NCBI RefSeq assembly: GCF_006439335.1
Contig: NZ_SAWY01000041.1
Coordinates: forward strand, 192,775 to 256,774
Length of the DNA: 64,000 bases
Origin: Litorilituus lipolyticus
Lineage (GTDB): Bacteria > Pseudomonadota > Gammaproteobacteria > Enterobacterales > Alteromonadaceae
Direction of reading: 5' to 3'
A model generated the notes under the pieces. It was not told the DNA's origin. It saw only the letters and a list, made by a program, of their open reading frames with translations, and did no database searches. The position numbers were made by a program, and so were the translations under genes. Positions 9,223 to 20,049 of this stretch are shown here, one piece after another. Position 1 is the first letter of the stretch; the number at the start of each line of letters is the position of its first letter.

Positions 9223-9291
9223 TTGAGTGAAGTTATTAGATTACTTAATAACTATTTAATGTGTTTAAGTGATTATAGGTTAACTAGCAAA

Positions 9292-10272
9292 TTAGCTATT
9301 GCTTGCTAAATTTATCGCATTTTTAATAGCTTCTAAAAAGCTGCCAGAATCGGCTTCTGCGGTACCTGCTAATTCGAGAGCAGTACCATGATCAACAGAC
9401 GTTCTGATAAAAGGTAACCCAAGAGTAATATTCACAGAAGCACCAAAGCCTTTATATTTTAAAACAGGTAAGCCTTGGTCGTGATACATACTCAAGATAG
9501 CGTCAGCTTCTTTTAGGTATTTTTCTTGAAAAATAGTGTCAGCAGGTAACGGGCCGACAATATCAATACCTTCTTCACGTAACTCAGCAAATGCTGGTTC
9601 CATGGTTTCAATTTCTTCACGCCCTAAATGCCCGTCTTCACCAGCATGAGGGTTTATACCGCAGGCATAAATTTTAGGCGAAGCTATAGCAAACTTCTCT
9701 TTTAGGTCATGATAAAGAATACGAGTGACTTTTTGTAAGCGTTCAAAAGTTATCGCTTTTGAAACATAAGCGAGCGGTATATGTGTAGTGACTAATGCGA
9801 CTCTTAAACCTTCTGTAGCAAGCATCATAACAACATCACTACAGTTAGCTTGGTGAGCAAAATATTCGGTATGACCGCTAAATGCAATGCCTGCTTTATT
9901 AATAAGGCCTTTATGTACAGGACCTGTAACAACAGCATCAAATTCGCCAGTCATGTTCTTTTCACTGGCAACACGTAATGTTTCTACGACATAAGCACCA
10001 TTATTTACATCAAGAGTACCGGCAACGCAAGGGCTGCCTAAATCAATGTTTAAAATAGTTATGGTGCCTGCTTTTTGCGCAACTACAGGCTTGTTGGCAT
10101 CATAATCGATTAAAGTTAGTGGCAAATTTAACTGCTTAGCACGCTCTGCTATTAATTGCTTAGAGGCAACCACAACCATTTCTACAGGCCAATCCTGTTG
10201 GGCAATTGTAATAGTTAGGTCTGGGCCTATACCTGCGGGTTCGCCGGGGGTAATAGCAATGCGTTTAGTCAT
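9292..10272 (-). CDS. pdxA: 4-hydroxythreonine-4-phosphate dehydrogenase
   Basis: PdxA oxidises 4-phosphohydroxy-L-threonine in the DXP-dependent route to pyridoxal 5'-phosphate, acting as a zinc-dependent NAD enzyme. The start chosen is the ATG at 10272 ([18 protein letters not shown]), giving 326 residues; the longer frame from 10290 adds six residues not seen in the family. [20 protein letters not shown] and [11 protein letters not shown] carry the metal-binding histidines. The start overlaps the surA stop by 8 nt (ATGACTAA), so the two are translationally coupled. Confidence 0.95.
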   Translation of the reverse strand: MTKRIAITPGEPAGIGPDLTITIAQQDWPVEMVVVASKQLIAERAKQLNLPLTLIDYDANKPVVAQKAGTITILNIDLGSPCVAGTLDVNNGAYVVETLRVASEKNMTGEFDAVVTGPVHKGLINKAGIAFSGHTEYFAHQANCSDVVMMLATEGLRVALVTTHIPLAYVSKAITFERLQKVTRILYHDLKEKFAIASPKIYACGINPHAGEDGHLGREEIETMEPAFAELREEGIDIVGPLPADTIFQEKYLKEADAILSMYHDQGLPVLKYKGFGASVNITLGLPFIRTSVDHGTALELAGTAEADSGSFLEAIKNAINLASNS

Positions 10273-11572
10273 CACTTTCTTCCTGTTCAAAGATTTCTAT
10301 ATAGGCTTCATCACGTGTTTCTTTTATCCAGCGCGCACTTTCAATACCAAACTTTCGGTTATAAAGAATTTGATAGGCTCTGTTTTCGCTCATTTGCGAA
10401 GTAACATCTACCATACGGCGGCCATTTAATTGAATAATGTGCCAACCAAATGATGAGCGAAATGGCTTATGATATTCGCCAACTTCCATGGTTGCTAAGG
10501 CATCTGAGAAAGCTGAATCATAAGTGCTAGGATCAGCCCAACCTAAGTCTCCACCTTTTAGGGCAGCACCATCTTCTGAATGCTCTTTGGCTAGCTCGGC
10601 AAAATCTGCTTCACCCGCTTCAATTTTATCAAGCATATCTTGTAGCATGGCTTTAGCTTTGTCATCGCTTAGAATAATTGATGGCTTGATGATGATATGA
10701 CTTGATTTAACTTCTTCAACTTCAACCACTTGTCTGCCTCGAATATCGAGAACTTTTACGATACTAAAGCCAAGACCTGTTCTTATTGGTCCAACAATGG
10801 TGTCTTTTTCTTTACCATCAATAAGCTCAGAAAATAGGGTTGGCATTTCATTAATATTTTTCCAACCTAAGTCACCACCTTTTAGTGCATTAGCGTCACC
10901 TGATGAAGCAATGGCTATTTTATTAAAGTCAGAACCACCATTAAGTAATTCAATAACTTTATCGGCACGAGTTTTGGCCTTAGTCATATCTTCTTGAGTG
11001 GCATCAGTAGGAAATTCAATTAAGATGTGTCCAAGGTGATATTCAATATCGTTATTGGTTTGTTCTTTCATTACCGATAATAAATTTTCAACTTCTTGAG
11101 GAGAGATGAATATTCGACGTCGAACACTGTTACGGCGTACTTCACCTGAAATCAACTCGGTACGAATACTTTCACGGTATTTGTCGTATTCTAGTCCATC
11201 TGCAACAATGCTTTCCCTAAATTGTGTAAGTGATAAATTGTTCTCTTTTGCCATGTTAGCAATTGTTTGATCTAACTGCGCGTCACTAACTTGCACACCC
11301 ATTCTTTCACCCAGTTGAGTGATTAGACTGTCATTGATGAGCTTATCCATGACTTGAGTTTTTAATGCAGAATCTGATGGCAAGCTTTGATTATTCTTTT
11401 TTGCCTGAAGTTTAATACTGGTAAATAAGTCATGAACTTCTGATTCGAGTACAACGCCACTGTTAACGATGGCAGCTACTCTGTCTAACAGTTCTTCTTT
11501 AGCATGTGCTTGGGTTAAAGCGCCAACGAGTAAACTGCTCACCAATGCTAATGTTTTGAATGTATTTTTCAT
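10265..11572 (-). CDS. surA: Periplasmic chaperone and peptidyl-prolyl isomerase SurA
   Basis: A 435-residue periplasmic chaperone for outer-membrane beta-barrels, LptD among them. Residues 1-24 are a signal peptide ending THAHA-type (TQAHA-KEE). The SurA N-domain follows (about 25-170), then two parvulin PPIase domains, each marked by ALKGGDLGW (near 235 and 340) and the second by FGWHIIQL, then a C-terminal helix region that completes the chaperone core. It is 40 nt downstream of lptD and overlaps pdxA by 8 nt. Regulation by sigma-E would be expected from E. coli but no promoter was resolved. Confidence 0.95.
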   Translation of the reverse strand: MKNTFKTLALVSSLLVGALTQAHAKEELLDRVAAIVNSGVVLESEVHDLFTSIKLQAKKNNQSLPSDSALKTQVMDKLINDSLITQLGERMGVQVSDAQLDQTIANMAKENNLSLTQFRESIVADGLEYDKYRESIRTELISGEVRRNSVRRRIFISPQEVENLLSVMKEQTNNDIEYHLGHILIEFPTDATQEDMTKAKTRADKVIELLNGGSDFNKIAIASSGDANALKGGDLGWKNINEMPTLFSELIDGKEKDTIVGPIRTGLGFSIVKVLDIRGRQVVEVEEVKSSHIIIKPSIILSDDKAKAMLQDMLDKIEAGEADFAELAKEHSEDGAALKGGDLGWADPSTYDSAFSDALATMEVGEYHKPFRSSFGWHIIQLNGRRMVDVTSQMSENRAYQILYNRKFGIESARWIKETRDEAYIEIFEQEESDD

Positions 11573-11612
11573 GTAGTTATCATTTCTTCTTTATCGTTCG
11601 CTATTAATAGCG

Positions 11613-13943
11613 CTAATTATTTAAGTAATAAGGTCGTTTGTAGCCAAATATACTGTCGTCAAACATTTCTTGTGTGCCAATGGCAGATTGTTTTCCATCA
11701 AGACCTTTGATGATGAACTGTATCATAAAACCACTATCGAATTCATCGCGGTTTTCATTGATGAAGTCTTCATCGTCAAGATTTGAGTTAATATGGCGAT
11801 GATAAGCTAAACGAACCGCCCAACAACAGCTTTCATATTGAAAACCAGCATAACTCTCTAAGCTACGATCTTGTCTTAAATCTTGGGTTAACCGACCAAC
11901 AAAGGCCCAATCTGTATTTATTGCCACACTGGTTAGTAAAGAAACTTGCTCTAAACTATTACCTGAGACATTACGAGTATACCTATGGTTCAATTGAACT
12001 GTATTATATTTGTTAAATTGATAATCGAGGTTTACTTGTCCTTTGTTGGTAAAGCTCTCTTCAGTATTATATTGAATGTCACCGCTGATTTGCCATTGAT
12101 GGTTTATACGATAAAACAAATCAGCAGCAAGTGATGATTGCTGGTTTTCTAGAGAGAATTTATTATCCGCTAAAAGGGTGTCTACAGTATTTTTGTTTGT
12201 GGTTATATATTGAATGCGACCTAAGCTTATTCTGAAAACCTCAAGGTTGGACTCATCTAATACGCGGCTGGTAATACCCCATGTATATTGGTTTGCTCCA
12301 GCAATCCTATCTAAACCACTGAACCGTCTATCTCTAAATAAACCATTATAGTCATCTTGAAGATTCGTTGTATCGTACAGACCAATATTGCTTTGATCTT
12401 CATCGGGTATATATAAATACTGTAGTTGTGGTTCAAAGGTGTGGCGGTAATTCTGACCAAAAGCGGTCATTTGTCGGTCAAAGTTTATACCACCATGAAA
12501 ACGAATTTTAGGGAGTGTACGTTGGACTGTCTCTTCTAAATCACTATTAAATTGGATGTTATCTTGTTGGTAATAGGTGTGCATTAATTTAACTTCAGAG
12601 TTTATAAACCAAGCTGGAGTTGAAACAGGGAACAATAAACCTGCTTCTACATGGTACCTATTGGCTTCAACCTGCGATTTTTCAGCTGCTTGAAAGCTTG
12701 TTAGTTCAGAATAAAGTTCAAGTTGCCCTGCTAAAAAGTTGATAGGTTGTTGCGCTGAAATTTCTAAATGCGGCAAGGTTTTATAACTTGGAGAATGGCT
12801 ACCCAAAACCTCGAAATCTTGAATTTTAAGTGTTGTTTGCCATTGTTCGCCAAAGTAAGCGAGTTCACCCATTTGATACAAGTAGGCATCATTAGAGTTA
12901 TATTGCCTACTACCAATATCTACTAGGTAGTTATCATCACTCATTGTGGTGTAATCAACATAAGCCCTAAAACCGTCTGAGAAACTGCCAATATGTTGCA
13001 AACGGGCTAAATAACGGGGGTCATTGTTATTTTTTAGCGCCTTATCTTTATTAAGATATTCTAAGTCGACTTGTCCTTGTTGAGTACCCCATAAGTACCT
13101 AAATTCTGATTGCAGCTGTAAACCACGTTTTGACATATAGTGTGGCGTAATAGTGGCATCTAAGTTTTCTGCAATATTCCAATAAAAAGGTGCTTCAATT
13201 TCAAGCCCAGAATTACTTGAACTTTTAATTTTGGGATAGAGAAAGCCTGTAGTTCGCTTTTGAGATACCGGAAATGAAAAATAAGGAATATATAGAATAG
13301 GTACGTCTAACACTCTAAATTGCGCATGATATGCTTCACCAAAATCACCATTAGCAGAAAGGTTTATTTCACTCGCCTTAATCTGCCAATCAGGTGTTTC
13401 ATCCAAACAAGTGGTAAAAGTTGAGTCAACTAAGTTGAGTTGACCATCAGCTGAAATAAATAGTTGGGCCGCACTACCGTGTCCTGGATTGCCGTCTAGC
13501 TGGTATGATGCAGCAGTCATTAAAGTAGATTTTTGCGCTTTACTGGCATTTAGTGTTTCGGCAAAGATATTAATATTATTGCTTTGATAGTGAATATCAC
13601 CAATGGCATCTAGTTGCATTGAAAGGCGATTGAAAGCTAATTCATCGGCAATAATTTTTTGGTTTTTATCAATAAGAGTGACGCCACCACTAAAAGCGGT
13701 TATTTGATCTTTTTCTATGCTGGCATATTTAGAAAAAATATTAATACTGTCGTCTGTTACTTCAGGAGTATTCGCCGCAATCTCAGTAAAGGTCGGTATT
13801 GGGCAGTTCATAGGCCTAGCTTCAGGCGCTTCACTCTTTATTTCATTGGTATTGGCTTCATTGGTATCAGCTAAAGTCTTTGTAAAGGGCATAAAGACCA
13901 AAAAGATAGCGAAAATAAAAACTATTTGTGGGGGAAAAAGCAT
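11613..13943 (-). CDS. lptD: LPS-assembly protein LptD
   Basis: A 776-residue outer-membrane protein that, with LptE, inserts lipopolysaccharide into the outer leaflet. Residues 1-25 are a signal peptide. The periplasmic OstA/LptA-like beta-jellyroll covers about 60-190 and the remaining 580 residues are a 26-strand barrel. Cysteines fall where the E. coli disulfides lie: C47, one near 179 (FTTCLDE) and an adjacent CC pair near 705 (ESCCW). It heads the operon; djlA is divergent, 162 nt away, the same arrangement as in E. coli. Confidence 0.96.
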   Translation of the reverse strand: MLFPPQIVFIFAIFLVFMPFTKTLADTNEANTNEIKSEAPEARPMNCPIPTFTEIAANTPEVTDDSINIFSKYASIEKDQITAFSGGVTLIDKNQKIIADELAFNRLSMQLDAIGDIHYQSNNINIFAETLNASKAQKSTLMTAASYQLDGNPGHGSAAQLFISADGQLNLVDSTFTTCLDETPDWQIKASEINLSANGDFGEAYHAQFRVLDVPILYIPYFSFPVSQKRTTGFLYPKIKSSSNSGLEIEAPFYWNIAENLDATITPHYMSKRGLQLQSEFRYLWGTQQGQVDLEYLNKDKALKNNNDPRYLARLQHIGSFSDGFRAYVDYTTMSDDNYLVDIGSRQYNSNDAYLYQMGELAYFGEQWQTTLKIQDFEVLGSHSPSYKTLPHLEISAQQPINFLAGQLELYSELTSFQAAEKSQVEANRYHVEAGLLFPVSTPAWFINSEVKLMHTYYQQDNIQFNSDLEETVQRTLPKIRFHGGINFDRQMTAFGQNYRHTFEPQLQYLYIPDEDQSNIGLYDTTNLQDDYNGLFRDRRFSGLDRIAGANQYTWGITSRVLDESNLEVFRISLGRIQYITTNKNTVDTLLADNKFSLENQQSSLAADLFYRINHQWQISGDIQYNTEESFTNKGQVNLDYQFNKYNTVQLNHRYTRNVSGNSLEQVSLLTSVAINTDWAFVGRLTQDLRQDRSLESYAGFQYESCCWAVRLAYHRHINSNLDDEDFINENRDEFDSGFMIQFIIKGLDGKQSAIGTQEMFDDSIFGYKRPYYLNN

Positions 13944-14105
13944 TTAATGTCCGAAAAAAATTGAAAATTGTTATTATTTGATTTGTTTATCGTGATGAAT
14001 CAAGTATTTTAACGGCTAATTGCTTTATGATATAGCACTTTTTTTATTGATGCGAATGTCTGCACCGACAAACATTCAGTTTTTGCTTTAAGGTTTATTA
14101 ATTCT

Positions 14106-14924
14106 ATGCGTGTATGGGGAAAAATTTTAGGGTTTATCTTTGGCTTTATGCTGAGCAAAACCATTATCGGGGCATTAGTAGGTACTTGGTTAGGGCACTT
14201 GTTTGATAAAGGCCGAGGCTTTGATTTTAATGGGGTTGTTGGCGGCAAAGAAGATGAAGTTTCACGTCAGGCTGCGTTTTTCTATACTACGTTTTCAGTT
14301 ATGGGTAATGTAGCCAAAGCAAAAGGGCAAGTGACTAGTCATGAAATTGCTTTTGCTACGGCGTATATGAATAAGTTGGGTTTAACCAGTGAGTTAAAGC
14401 AGCAGGCTCAAGATGCGTTTAGAGAAGGTAAGTCAGCAAACTTTCCACTAAAAGAAAGATTAAGAAAATTCAAACAATTAATGGGGAATCGTCATGATTT
14501 ATTATTAATGTTTTTAGAAATTCAAATTCAAGTGGCTTTTTCTGATGGTGAACTGGATAGTCAAGAGCGCACAGTGCTGCACACTATTGCTAAGCATTTA
14601 GGTTACTCAGCGCGAGAGCTTGATAATTTACTAGAAATGATTATTGCGGGTGCTGCATTTCATCAGCAAGGTGGCTATCAGCAGTATCAAGGCAGTCAAG
14701 GAGTTAAAAGCGAACAACAAATTGCTAATGCATACAAAGTATTAGGGGTCGCAAAAGACACGCCAATGAGAGACATTAAAAAGGCCTATAAAAAGCTCAT
14801 GTCCCAGCATCATCCTGATAAACTTATAGCGAAAGGTTTACCCCCAGAAATGATGGAGAGTGCTAAAGAAAAAGCACAAGATATTCAAGCAGCCTACGAT
14901 GTCATTGTGAAACAAGCCAAATAG
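14106..14924 (+). CDS. djlA: Membrane-anchored DnaJ-like co-chaperone DjlA
   Basis: A 272-residue type III membrane co-chaperone. The N-terminal segment (about 5-30) is a Gly-rich transmembrane helix of the dimerising kind typical of DjlA. A TerB-like helical domain covers about 55-180 (FSDGELDSQERTVLHTIAKHLG). A spacer rich in Gln and Gly follows, then the C-terminal J-domain (205-272) with the HPD tripeptide in SQHHPDKL, which stimulates DnaK ATPase. It is convergent with the DUF3530 gene and divergent from lptD. Confidence 0.95.
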   Translation: MRVWGKILGFIFGFMLSKTIIGALVGTWLGHLFDKGRGFDFNGVVGGKEDEVSRQAAFFYTTFSVMGNVAKAKGQVTSHEIAFATAYMNKLGLTSELKQQAQDAFREGKSANFPLKERLRKFKQLMGNRHDLLLMFLEIQIQVAFSDGELDSQERTVLHTIAKHLGYSARELDNLLEMIIAGAAFHQQGGYQQYQGSQGVKSEQQIANAYKVLGVAKDTPMRDIKKAYKKLMSQHHPDKLIAKGLPPEMMESAKEKAQDIQAAYDVIVKQAK

Positions 14925-14956
14925 TAAACGGCTTAAATAGGTTACTTAAAATTTGA

Positions 14957-15901
14957 CTACCAACCAACGGCTCTTAACCAACTGTGAATTTGACTGAGTA
15001 GTTCAACTTCTGGGTAATAACCCGTGACCGTATTATTTAGCTGCCTTTGACGGTAATACACTTTCATTTCTTGCTCAGTTATAGATTTTCGCTGCTTAGC
15101 ATAGGTTATTGCTTTAGGATGATCATTTTTCAAAAACAAATCCAGAACAGGGTATTCACTCATAGCAAGCTGATGGGCAAAACGTTTATTCTCTTCAAAA
15201 GCGAACTCAGCACTTGTGTCAAAGTAGCTACTTAACAAGATCAAAGCATTCGCTGGCTCACTATTTTCCTGACTAAACATATCGATTAATAACGTGCTAT
15301 GCATACCTTGGCTAACAATTATCACTATGCCAGGGTATTCTTTGGCTTTTGCCATAACCGCTTTAATTAACAAACTAAAATCATTTTTATATGTGCTAAT
15401 GATTTCTTCATTGGCTTTTTTTTGTTCCGTCGTGTTGATAGCAATGGAAGGGTAGTTATCGGGTTTATTATCAGGCTGAATAGTTATTGTTGTCCAGCCG
15501 TGTTCAGGCAATGTGTTGGCCAAATAGTTTATTGCCTTAGGATTAGTTGCACCTTGCTGCCAATCAGGTAGTAAAATAGCAACTCCTTTACTGTTTGCGC
15601 TGCTATAGTTTTTAATTAATGTTACGTACTCTGTTGGACCCACCAATAAAGGCGAAATACGCTCTTTAGATAAGTAATGTTTTAGGTCTTGTTTTTGCAG
15701 ATCGAGTTCTTTTATTGGTAATGGTTGGTTAGATTTCTTTGTTTGCGTAGAGCTGCTTTTTTCCTGCGCTGGATTTGAGGTTTCTTGTTCGCTTTTTTGT
15801 TCTGTCGTTTGTTCAGACTTTGCTGGTTCTTGCTGTTCTGCCATGGCGAAAAGTGGCATGAAAGAAAATAGCGATACAAAGATGATGTGTTTAAGTTGCA
15901 C
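14957..15901 (-). CDS. DUF3530 family protein, predicted exported alpha/beta hydrolase-like
   Basis: A 314-residue protein with a signal peptide (residues 1-21, ending FAMA-EQ), then a Gln/Glu/Ser-rich linker of about 40 residues. The rest matches DUF3530: VAILLPDWQQGATNP, HGWTTITIQPD and IIVSQGMHSTLLI, the last in the place of an alpha/beta-hydrolase nucleophile elbow, although the Gly-x-Ser-x-Gly form is degenerate (SQGMHS). Function unknown. The start is GTG at 15901 with AGGA six nt upstream. It is convergent with djlA, 32 nt apart. Confidence 0.8.
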   Translation of the reverse strand: MQLKHIIFVSLFSFMPLFAMAEQQEPAKSEQTTEQKSEQETSNPAQEKSSSTQTKKSNQPLPIKELDLQKQDLKHYLSKERISPLLVGPTEYVTLIKNYSSANSKGVAILLPDWQQGATNPKAINYLANTLPEHGWTTITIQPDNKPDNYPSIAINTTEQKKANEEIISTYKNDFSLLIKAVMAKAKEYPGIVIIVSQGMHSTLLIDMFSQENSEPANALILLSSYFDTSAEFAFEENKRFAHQLAMSEYPVLDLFLKNDHPKAITYAKQRKSITEQEMKVYYRQRQLNNTVTGYYPEVELLSQIHSWLRAVGW

Positions 15902-16095
15902 AGAAAATCCTAATAATTATGGTCAGTAGCGTTTCATTCAAGTGTTATACCATTGAGTATAAAGAAGCGATCACTTTCTTATCCTGCTTGGTATTTATAA
16001 TGTTTAACATTATTTGTTTTACTGAGTTTTTATCGGCGAGTAAAGGGAAAAGATTAATTAGGTAATTTCTAGCTGATAAATTAATTTTGCATAAA

Positions 16096-16764
16096 TCAAG
16101 CGAATGGGCAAGGTGAATAAAACTCAATCACTTCATTAGTCATTGGGTGATATATAGTGAGACTTTGGGCATGAAGTTGCAGCCTTTTGCTGGCTTTTAA
16201 CGCTTGTGCATGGGCATAAAGCCTATCCCCCAAAATTGGATGACCTAGTGCAAGCATATGCACGCGTAGCTGATGAGAGCGCCCAGTCACCGGAGTTAGC
16301 TCAACTAGCGTGCTGCTACTTTCATGAGCTAATACTTTAAAGTGCGTTAGCGAAGGCTTGCCTGAATCAAAGTCTACTTTCTGTTTAGGTCGATTGGGCC
16401 AGTCACAAATCAAGGGTAAATCAACACTGCCTTGTGTTTCTTTTAAATGGCCATAAATACGAGCAATATAGTTTTTACTGGTTTTACGTTTCTCAAACTG
16501 CTGGCTAATAGCGACATGCGCTTTTTTATTTAATGCCAGTAAAATAATTCCAGAAGTTGCCATGTCTAAACGGTGTACTATGGTTGCCGTGGGCAGTACA
16601 CGCTGCACTCTGTGCTGTAAACAGTCTTGATGTTCAGGTAAGCGACCAGGCACAGACAGCAAACCGTTGGCTTTATTGACCACAACAAGATCATCATCTT
16701 GATAAATAATATCAAGATAAGGTGTCATAGGTGGTTGATAAATAAAGTCGGGGTTTGCCGCCAT
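16096..16764 (-). CDS. rluA: Dual-specificity 23S rRNA (U746) / tRNA (U32) pseudouridine synthase
   Basis: A 222-residue enzyme of the RluA family without the N-terminal S4 domain that RluC and RluD carry, which fits RluA itself. IVHRLDMATSGIILLALNK has the catalytic aspartate (HRLD), and GRSHQLRVHMLALGHPILGDRLY is the second family signature. It modifies U746 in 23S rRNA and U32 in several tRNAs. It starts 24 nt after rapA on the same strand; rapA-rluA is the order also found in E. coli. Confidence 0.92.
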   Translation of the reverse strand: MAANPDFIYQPPMTPYLDIIYQDDDLVVVNKANGLLSVPGRLPEHQDCLQHRVQRVLPTATIVHRLDMATSGIILLALNKKAHVAISQQFEKRKTSKNYIARIYGHLKETQGSVDLPLICDWPNRPKQKVDFDSGKPSLTHFKVLAHESSSTLVELTPVTGRSHQLRVHMLALGHPILGDRLYAHAQALKASKRLQLHAQSLTIYHPMTNEVIEFYSPCPFA

Positions 16765-16787
16765 CTTTCTTCTACTGTATTACTTTG

Positions 16788-19706
16788 TTAGTGAGTCACT
16801 ACTATCATTCGAATAGCTTCAAAAGTCAGCTGTGCATGTTCGATGTAATGAGTAAGCTCTTCTTGTTGATGAATTATAAAATCTAATTCAGCTTGGCGAA
16901 CACTTGGGTTTATTGCTTTGAGTGCAGCTAAGCGTTGGTGCTCTTCTGTTAACTTATCTTGCATACTGGCCAGTGCTTTCACTTGTACTTCACTAATATA
17001 TTGTTCAGCATGGCTTTCAGCTTTAGTGACTAACGGCCCAATTTGGGATTTTAGCGCTTTAATTAACTGTAAAGCCATTTGCTTTTTCACCGGTGCTAAT
17101 TGCTTATCTAGTACCGACTCACTGACTTTATCGGCGAGGTTGTTACCTTTTTTATCCACCAAAATGCGAATAGGCGTTGTAGGTAAGTAGCGGTTTAACT
17201 GTAAGTGCGCTGGCGCTGTTGCTTCAATGGTAAATAAACACTCAAGGAAAAAAGTGCCTACAGGTAACGCTTCATTTTTTAATAAACCAATACTGGCATT
17301 ACCAATCTCATCACTAAGTACTAAATCCATGACGCCACGCACCATTGGATGATCCCAAGTGAGCAGTTGGTAATTTTCATTCACTAACGCAGTATCACGA
17401 TTAAAAGTGATGGTGGTGCCATCTTCTGGTAAGCAAGGGAAGTTGCTATTAAGCATATGCTCACTTTGATTTAATGCGATAGCGTTATCAGCTTTATCAT
17501 CCTGTTGTACGCCAAATACATCTAATGCTTGGAACATAAATTGAGGGAGTTCAATTTGTTGATCGACTTGGGCAATTTTTTCTACCAACTCATGTGAACG
17601 GCCTTGGCCTGAAGAGTTAAGTTCAAGCAGCTTGTCACGGCCAGATTCTAGCTCAGCTTTTACCGCTAAATGCTTTTGCCAACTATCAGTAATTAACTGT
17701 TCGGTATTCGCAGAGTTTTGTTCTCCACTTAAGGCTAAGGATAGTAACTCTTTACCAAAGGCATCATAAATGACACGACCAGTAATACAAGTATGCTCAA
17801 AAGCTTGCATGCCTTGATGATACCAATCAAAAAGTAATGCTTGGGCAGAATTTTCGAAATAAGGTACGTGCAGGCGAATTTCTTGGGTTTGACCAATACG
17901 ATCAAGACGACCAATACGCTGCTCAAGTAAATCAGGGTTACTTGGTAGATCGAATAATACTAAGTGATGAGCAAATTGAAAGTTTCGACCTTCACTGCCA
18001 ATTTCAGAACATAATAATAATTGCGCACTGTCTTCGTCTTGAGCAAAATAAGCGGCCGCTCTGTCACGCTCAAAAATTGATAAGCCTTCATGGAAAACCG
18101 CAGAACGTATGCCTTCTTTAACTCGTAATGCTGCTTCTAAATCAATAGCAGTTTGTGCATGAGCACAAATCACCAGAACTTTTTCTTTATTTAATGATTT
18201 AAGTAAATCAATTAAGTAACTTACACGAGGATCAAAATCTGTCCAAAAATCAGTTTGGTGATCTAATCCGAACAATATTTCTGGTGTAAAAATTGTTTTT
18301 GCCTGCTTTGAGTTAACCAATGATTCAGGACAATCGCTAAGCATGAACTCATTAATACTTTCTTGATATTGCTCAGGCATAGGTAAAGCTTTAGGAACAA
18401 GGTGTCTTGCCGGGAATCCTTGGATGGTATTTCTCGAGTTACGAAATAATATTCTGCCTGTGCCGTGGCGATCTAACAGCTGGTTGAGTAATTGTTTTCT
18501 TGCGCTAGTTTGAGCTGATTCTTCACTCGTATTAAGTCTTGTTAAGTGCTCAGATATATCTGACTCTTTCAATAATTCAATGAGTGTTGCTTCTTGAGTT
18601 TCAGTCAGTCTCTCACCCTCTACTAAAGCATTTGCGGCATCAGCAACTTCGCTGTAATGAGACTCTTCTTCGGTAAATTTTTCATAATCATAGAAACGAT
18701 CAGGATCGAGTAAACGTAAACGGGCAAAATGGCTTTCATGGCCAAGCTGATCTGGCGTAGCTGTTAGTAATAGAACACCCGGTATTACTTGTGCTAATTG
18801 TTCAACACATTGATATTCAATGCTTGGGTTACCTTGTTGCCAGTTAAGGTGGTGTGCTTCATCAACCACCATTAAATCCCACTCTTCACTAATGAGTGCT
18901 TCATACCACTGTGGGTTATCGGTAATGAAACCTAAATTAACGAGTACCAGTTGTTCAGTGCTAAAAGGATTGGTTTGTTCGTTTTCATCACCAGCGGTTT
19001 CAACACAGCGATCAGCATCAAAAATGCTAAATTTTAAGTTGAATCGGCGAAGCATCTCGACGAGCCATTGATGCATTAATGATTCAGGTACAATAATTAA
19101 GACTCGCTTAGCTCGGCCTGTAACCAGTTGTTGATGAATAATTAGACCCGCTTCAATGGTTTTACCTAAACCGACTTCATCGGCAAGTAATACACGAGGC
19201 GCAAATCGATTGCCGACTTCATCGGCAATATAGAGTTGATGAGGTATTAAACTAACACGGCCACCCGTTAAGCCCACTAAGTCAGACTGTTGTTGCTGAA
19301 ATTGGTGCTGTAGGCAATCTTTACGTAGTCTAAACCAATCTAACCTATCTACTTGGCTATTGAGTAATCTATCGTGTGGTTTATTGAATTTTATAAAGTG
19401 ATCTATCATCACCTCTTTTAATGCCGTGGTTTCACCGTTATCTTGGCGGACACCTTGATAAGTTAATAGGCCGTTATTTTCACTTACACTTTCAACTTTT
19501 AACATCCAACCTTCATGGCTAGGAATGATATCGCCCTTGTTAAAGATAACGCGTGTTAATGGCGCATTTTCTTTGGCATATTGACGAGATTCACCTGTTG
19601 CAGTAAACATGATGTTGACAAACCGGTGCTCGACACCGGTAACGGTACCTAAACCTTGATCTGATTCACTGTCACTAATCCAACGTTGACCGGGTTGAAA
19701 TGGCAT
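16788..19706 (-). CDS. rapA: RNA polymerase recycling ATPase RapA
   Basis: A 972-residue SWI2/SNF2-type ATPase that binds RNA polymerase and frees it from stalled post-termination complexes. The N-terminal Tudor-like domains are residues 1-105. Walker A is DEVGLGKTIEAGLI with GKT at 181-183; DEAHH is motif II. The helicase C-domain includes SEIGSEGRNFQFAHHLVLFDLP and QRIGRLDRIGQT. The C-terminal third is the RapA-specific region. Length is close to E. coli RapA (968). It is followed by rluA and is divergent from the PhoH gene. Confidence 0.97.
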   Translation of the reverse strand: MPFQPGQRWISDSESDQGLGTVTGVEHRFVNIMFTATGESRQYAKENAPLTRVIFNKGDIIPSHEGWMLKVESVSENNGLLTYQGVRQDNGETTALKEVMIDHFIKFNKPHDRLLNSQVDRLDWFRLRKDCLQHQFQQQQSDLVGLTGGRVSLIPHQLYIADEVGNRFAPRVLLADEVGLGKTIEAGLIIHQQLVTGRAKRVLIIVPESLMHQWLVEMLRRFNLKFSIFDADRCVETAGDENEQTNPFSTEQLVLVNLGFITDNPQWYEALISEEWDLMVVDEAHHLNWQQGNPSIEYQCVEQLAQVIPGVLLLTATPDQLGHESHFARLRLLDPDRFYDYEKFTEEESHYSEVADAANALVEGERLTETQEATLIELLKESDISEHLTRLNTSEESAQTSARKQLLNQLLDRHGTGRILFRNSRNTIQGFPARHLVPKALPMPEQYQESINEFMLSDCPESLVNSKQAKTIFTPEILFGLDHQTDFWTDFDPRVSYLIDLLKSLNKEKVLVICAHAQTAIDLEAALRVKEGIRSAVFHEGLSIFERDRAAAYFAQDEDSAQLLLCSEIGSEGRNFQFAHHLVLFDLPSNPDLLEQRIGRLDRIGQTQEIRLHVPYFENSAQALLFDWYHQGMQAFEHTCITGRVIYDAFGKELLSLALSGEQNSANTEQLITDSWQKHLAVKAELESGRDKLLELNSSGQGRSHELVEKIAQVDQQIELPQFMFQALDVFGVQQDDKADNAIALNQSEHMLNSNFPCLPEDGTTITFNRDTALVNENYQLLTWDHPMVRGVMDLVLSDEIGNASIGLLKNEALPVGTFFLECLFTIEATAPAHLQLNRYLPTTPIRILVDKKGNNLADKVSESVLDKQLAPVKKQMALQLIKALKSQIGPLVTKAESHAEQYISEVQVKALASMQDKLTEEHQRLAALKAINPSVRQAELDFIIHQQEELTHYIEHAQLTFEAIRMIVVTH

Positions 19707-20049
19707 AGGAAATTCTCTCCAACTACTAAAAAATGGCTAACTAAAATCCCTAATAAACTCAGGGATAAAAAAGGGGCGCTATAGTACTCTTAATCATAGA
19801 AGTGATCATTAAAAAAATAACTAAAGTCACTAAAAAATCTACTTGCTAGTTGCTGAGTTTACTGGCAATGTGAAGGTGAGATAATTAGAAAATGATAGTC
19901 GAAACAAGGATTTTTAATCTCTTTGGCTTAACTATCTAAGCAGTAATTTCTAATAAGCTATAATTAACATGGCGTTAAATAGAAAGCTTATTTTCTCAAT
20001 GTTTTTATTTTTTTGTATCGGTTTTGTCAGTTAATCATGGAGATTGCTT
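19707..20049. other. Divergent promoter region between rapA and the PIN-PhoH gene
   Basis: About 340 AT-rich bases without a coding sequence. It must hold the promoters of both genes. I see no operator, riboswitch or repeat that I can name. Confidence 0.6.

Noticed and set aside
15945..16127. 60-codon minus-strand frame after rluA
   Set aside because: It starts inside the rluA 3' end, has no ribosome site and no recognisable family; composition fits AT-rich intergenic noise.
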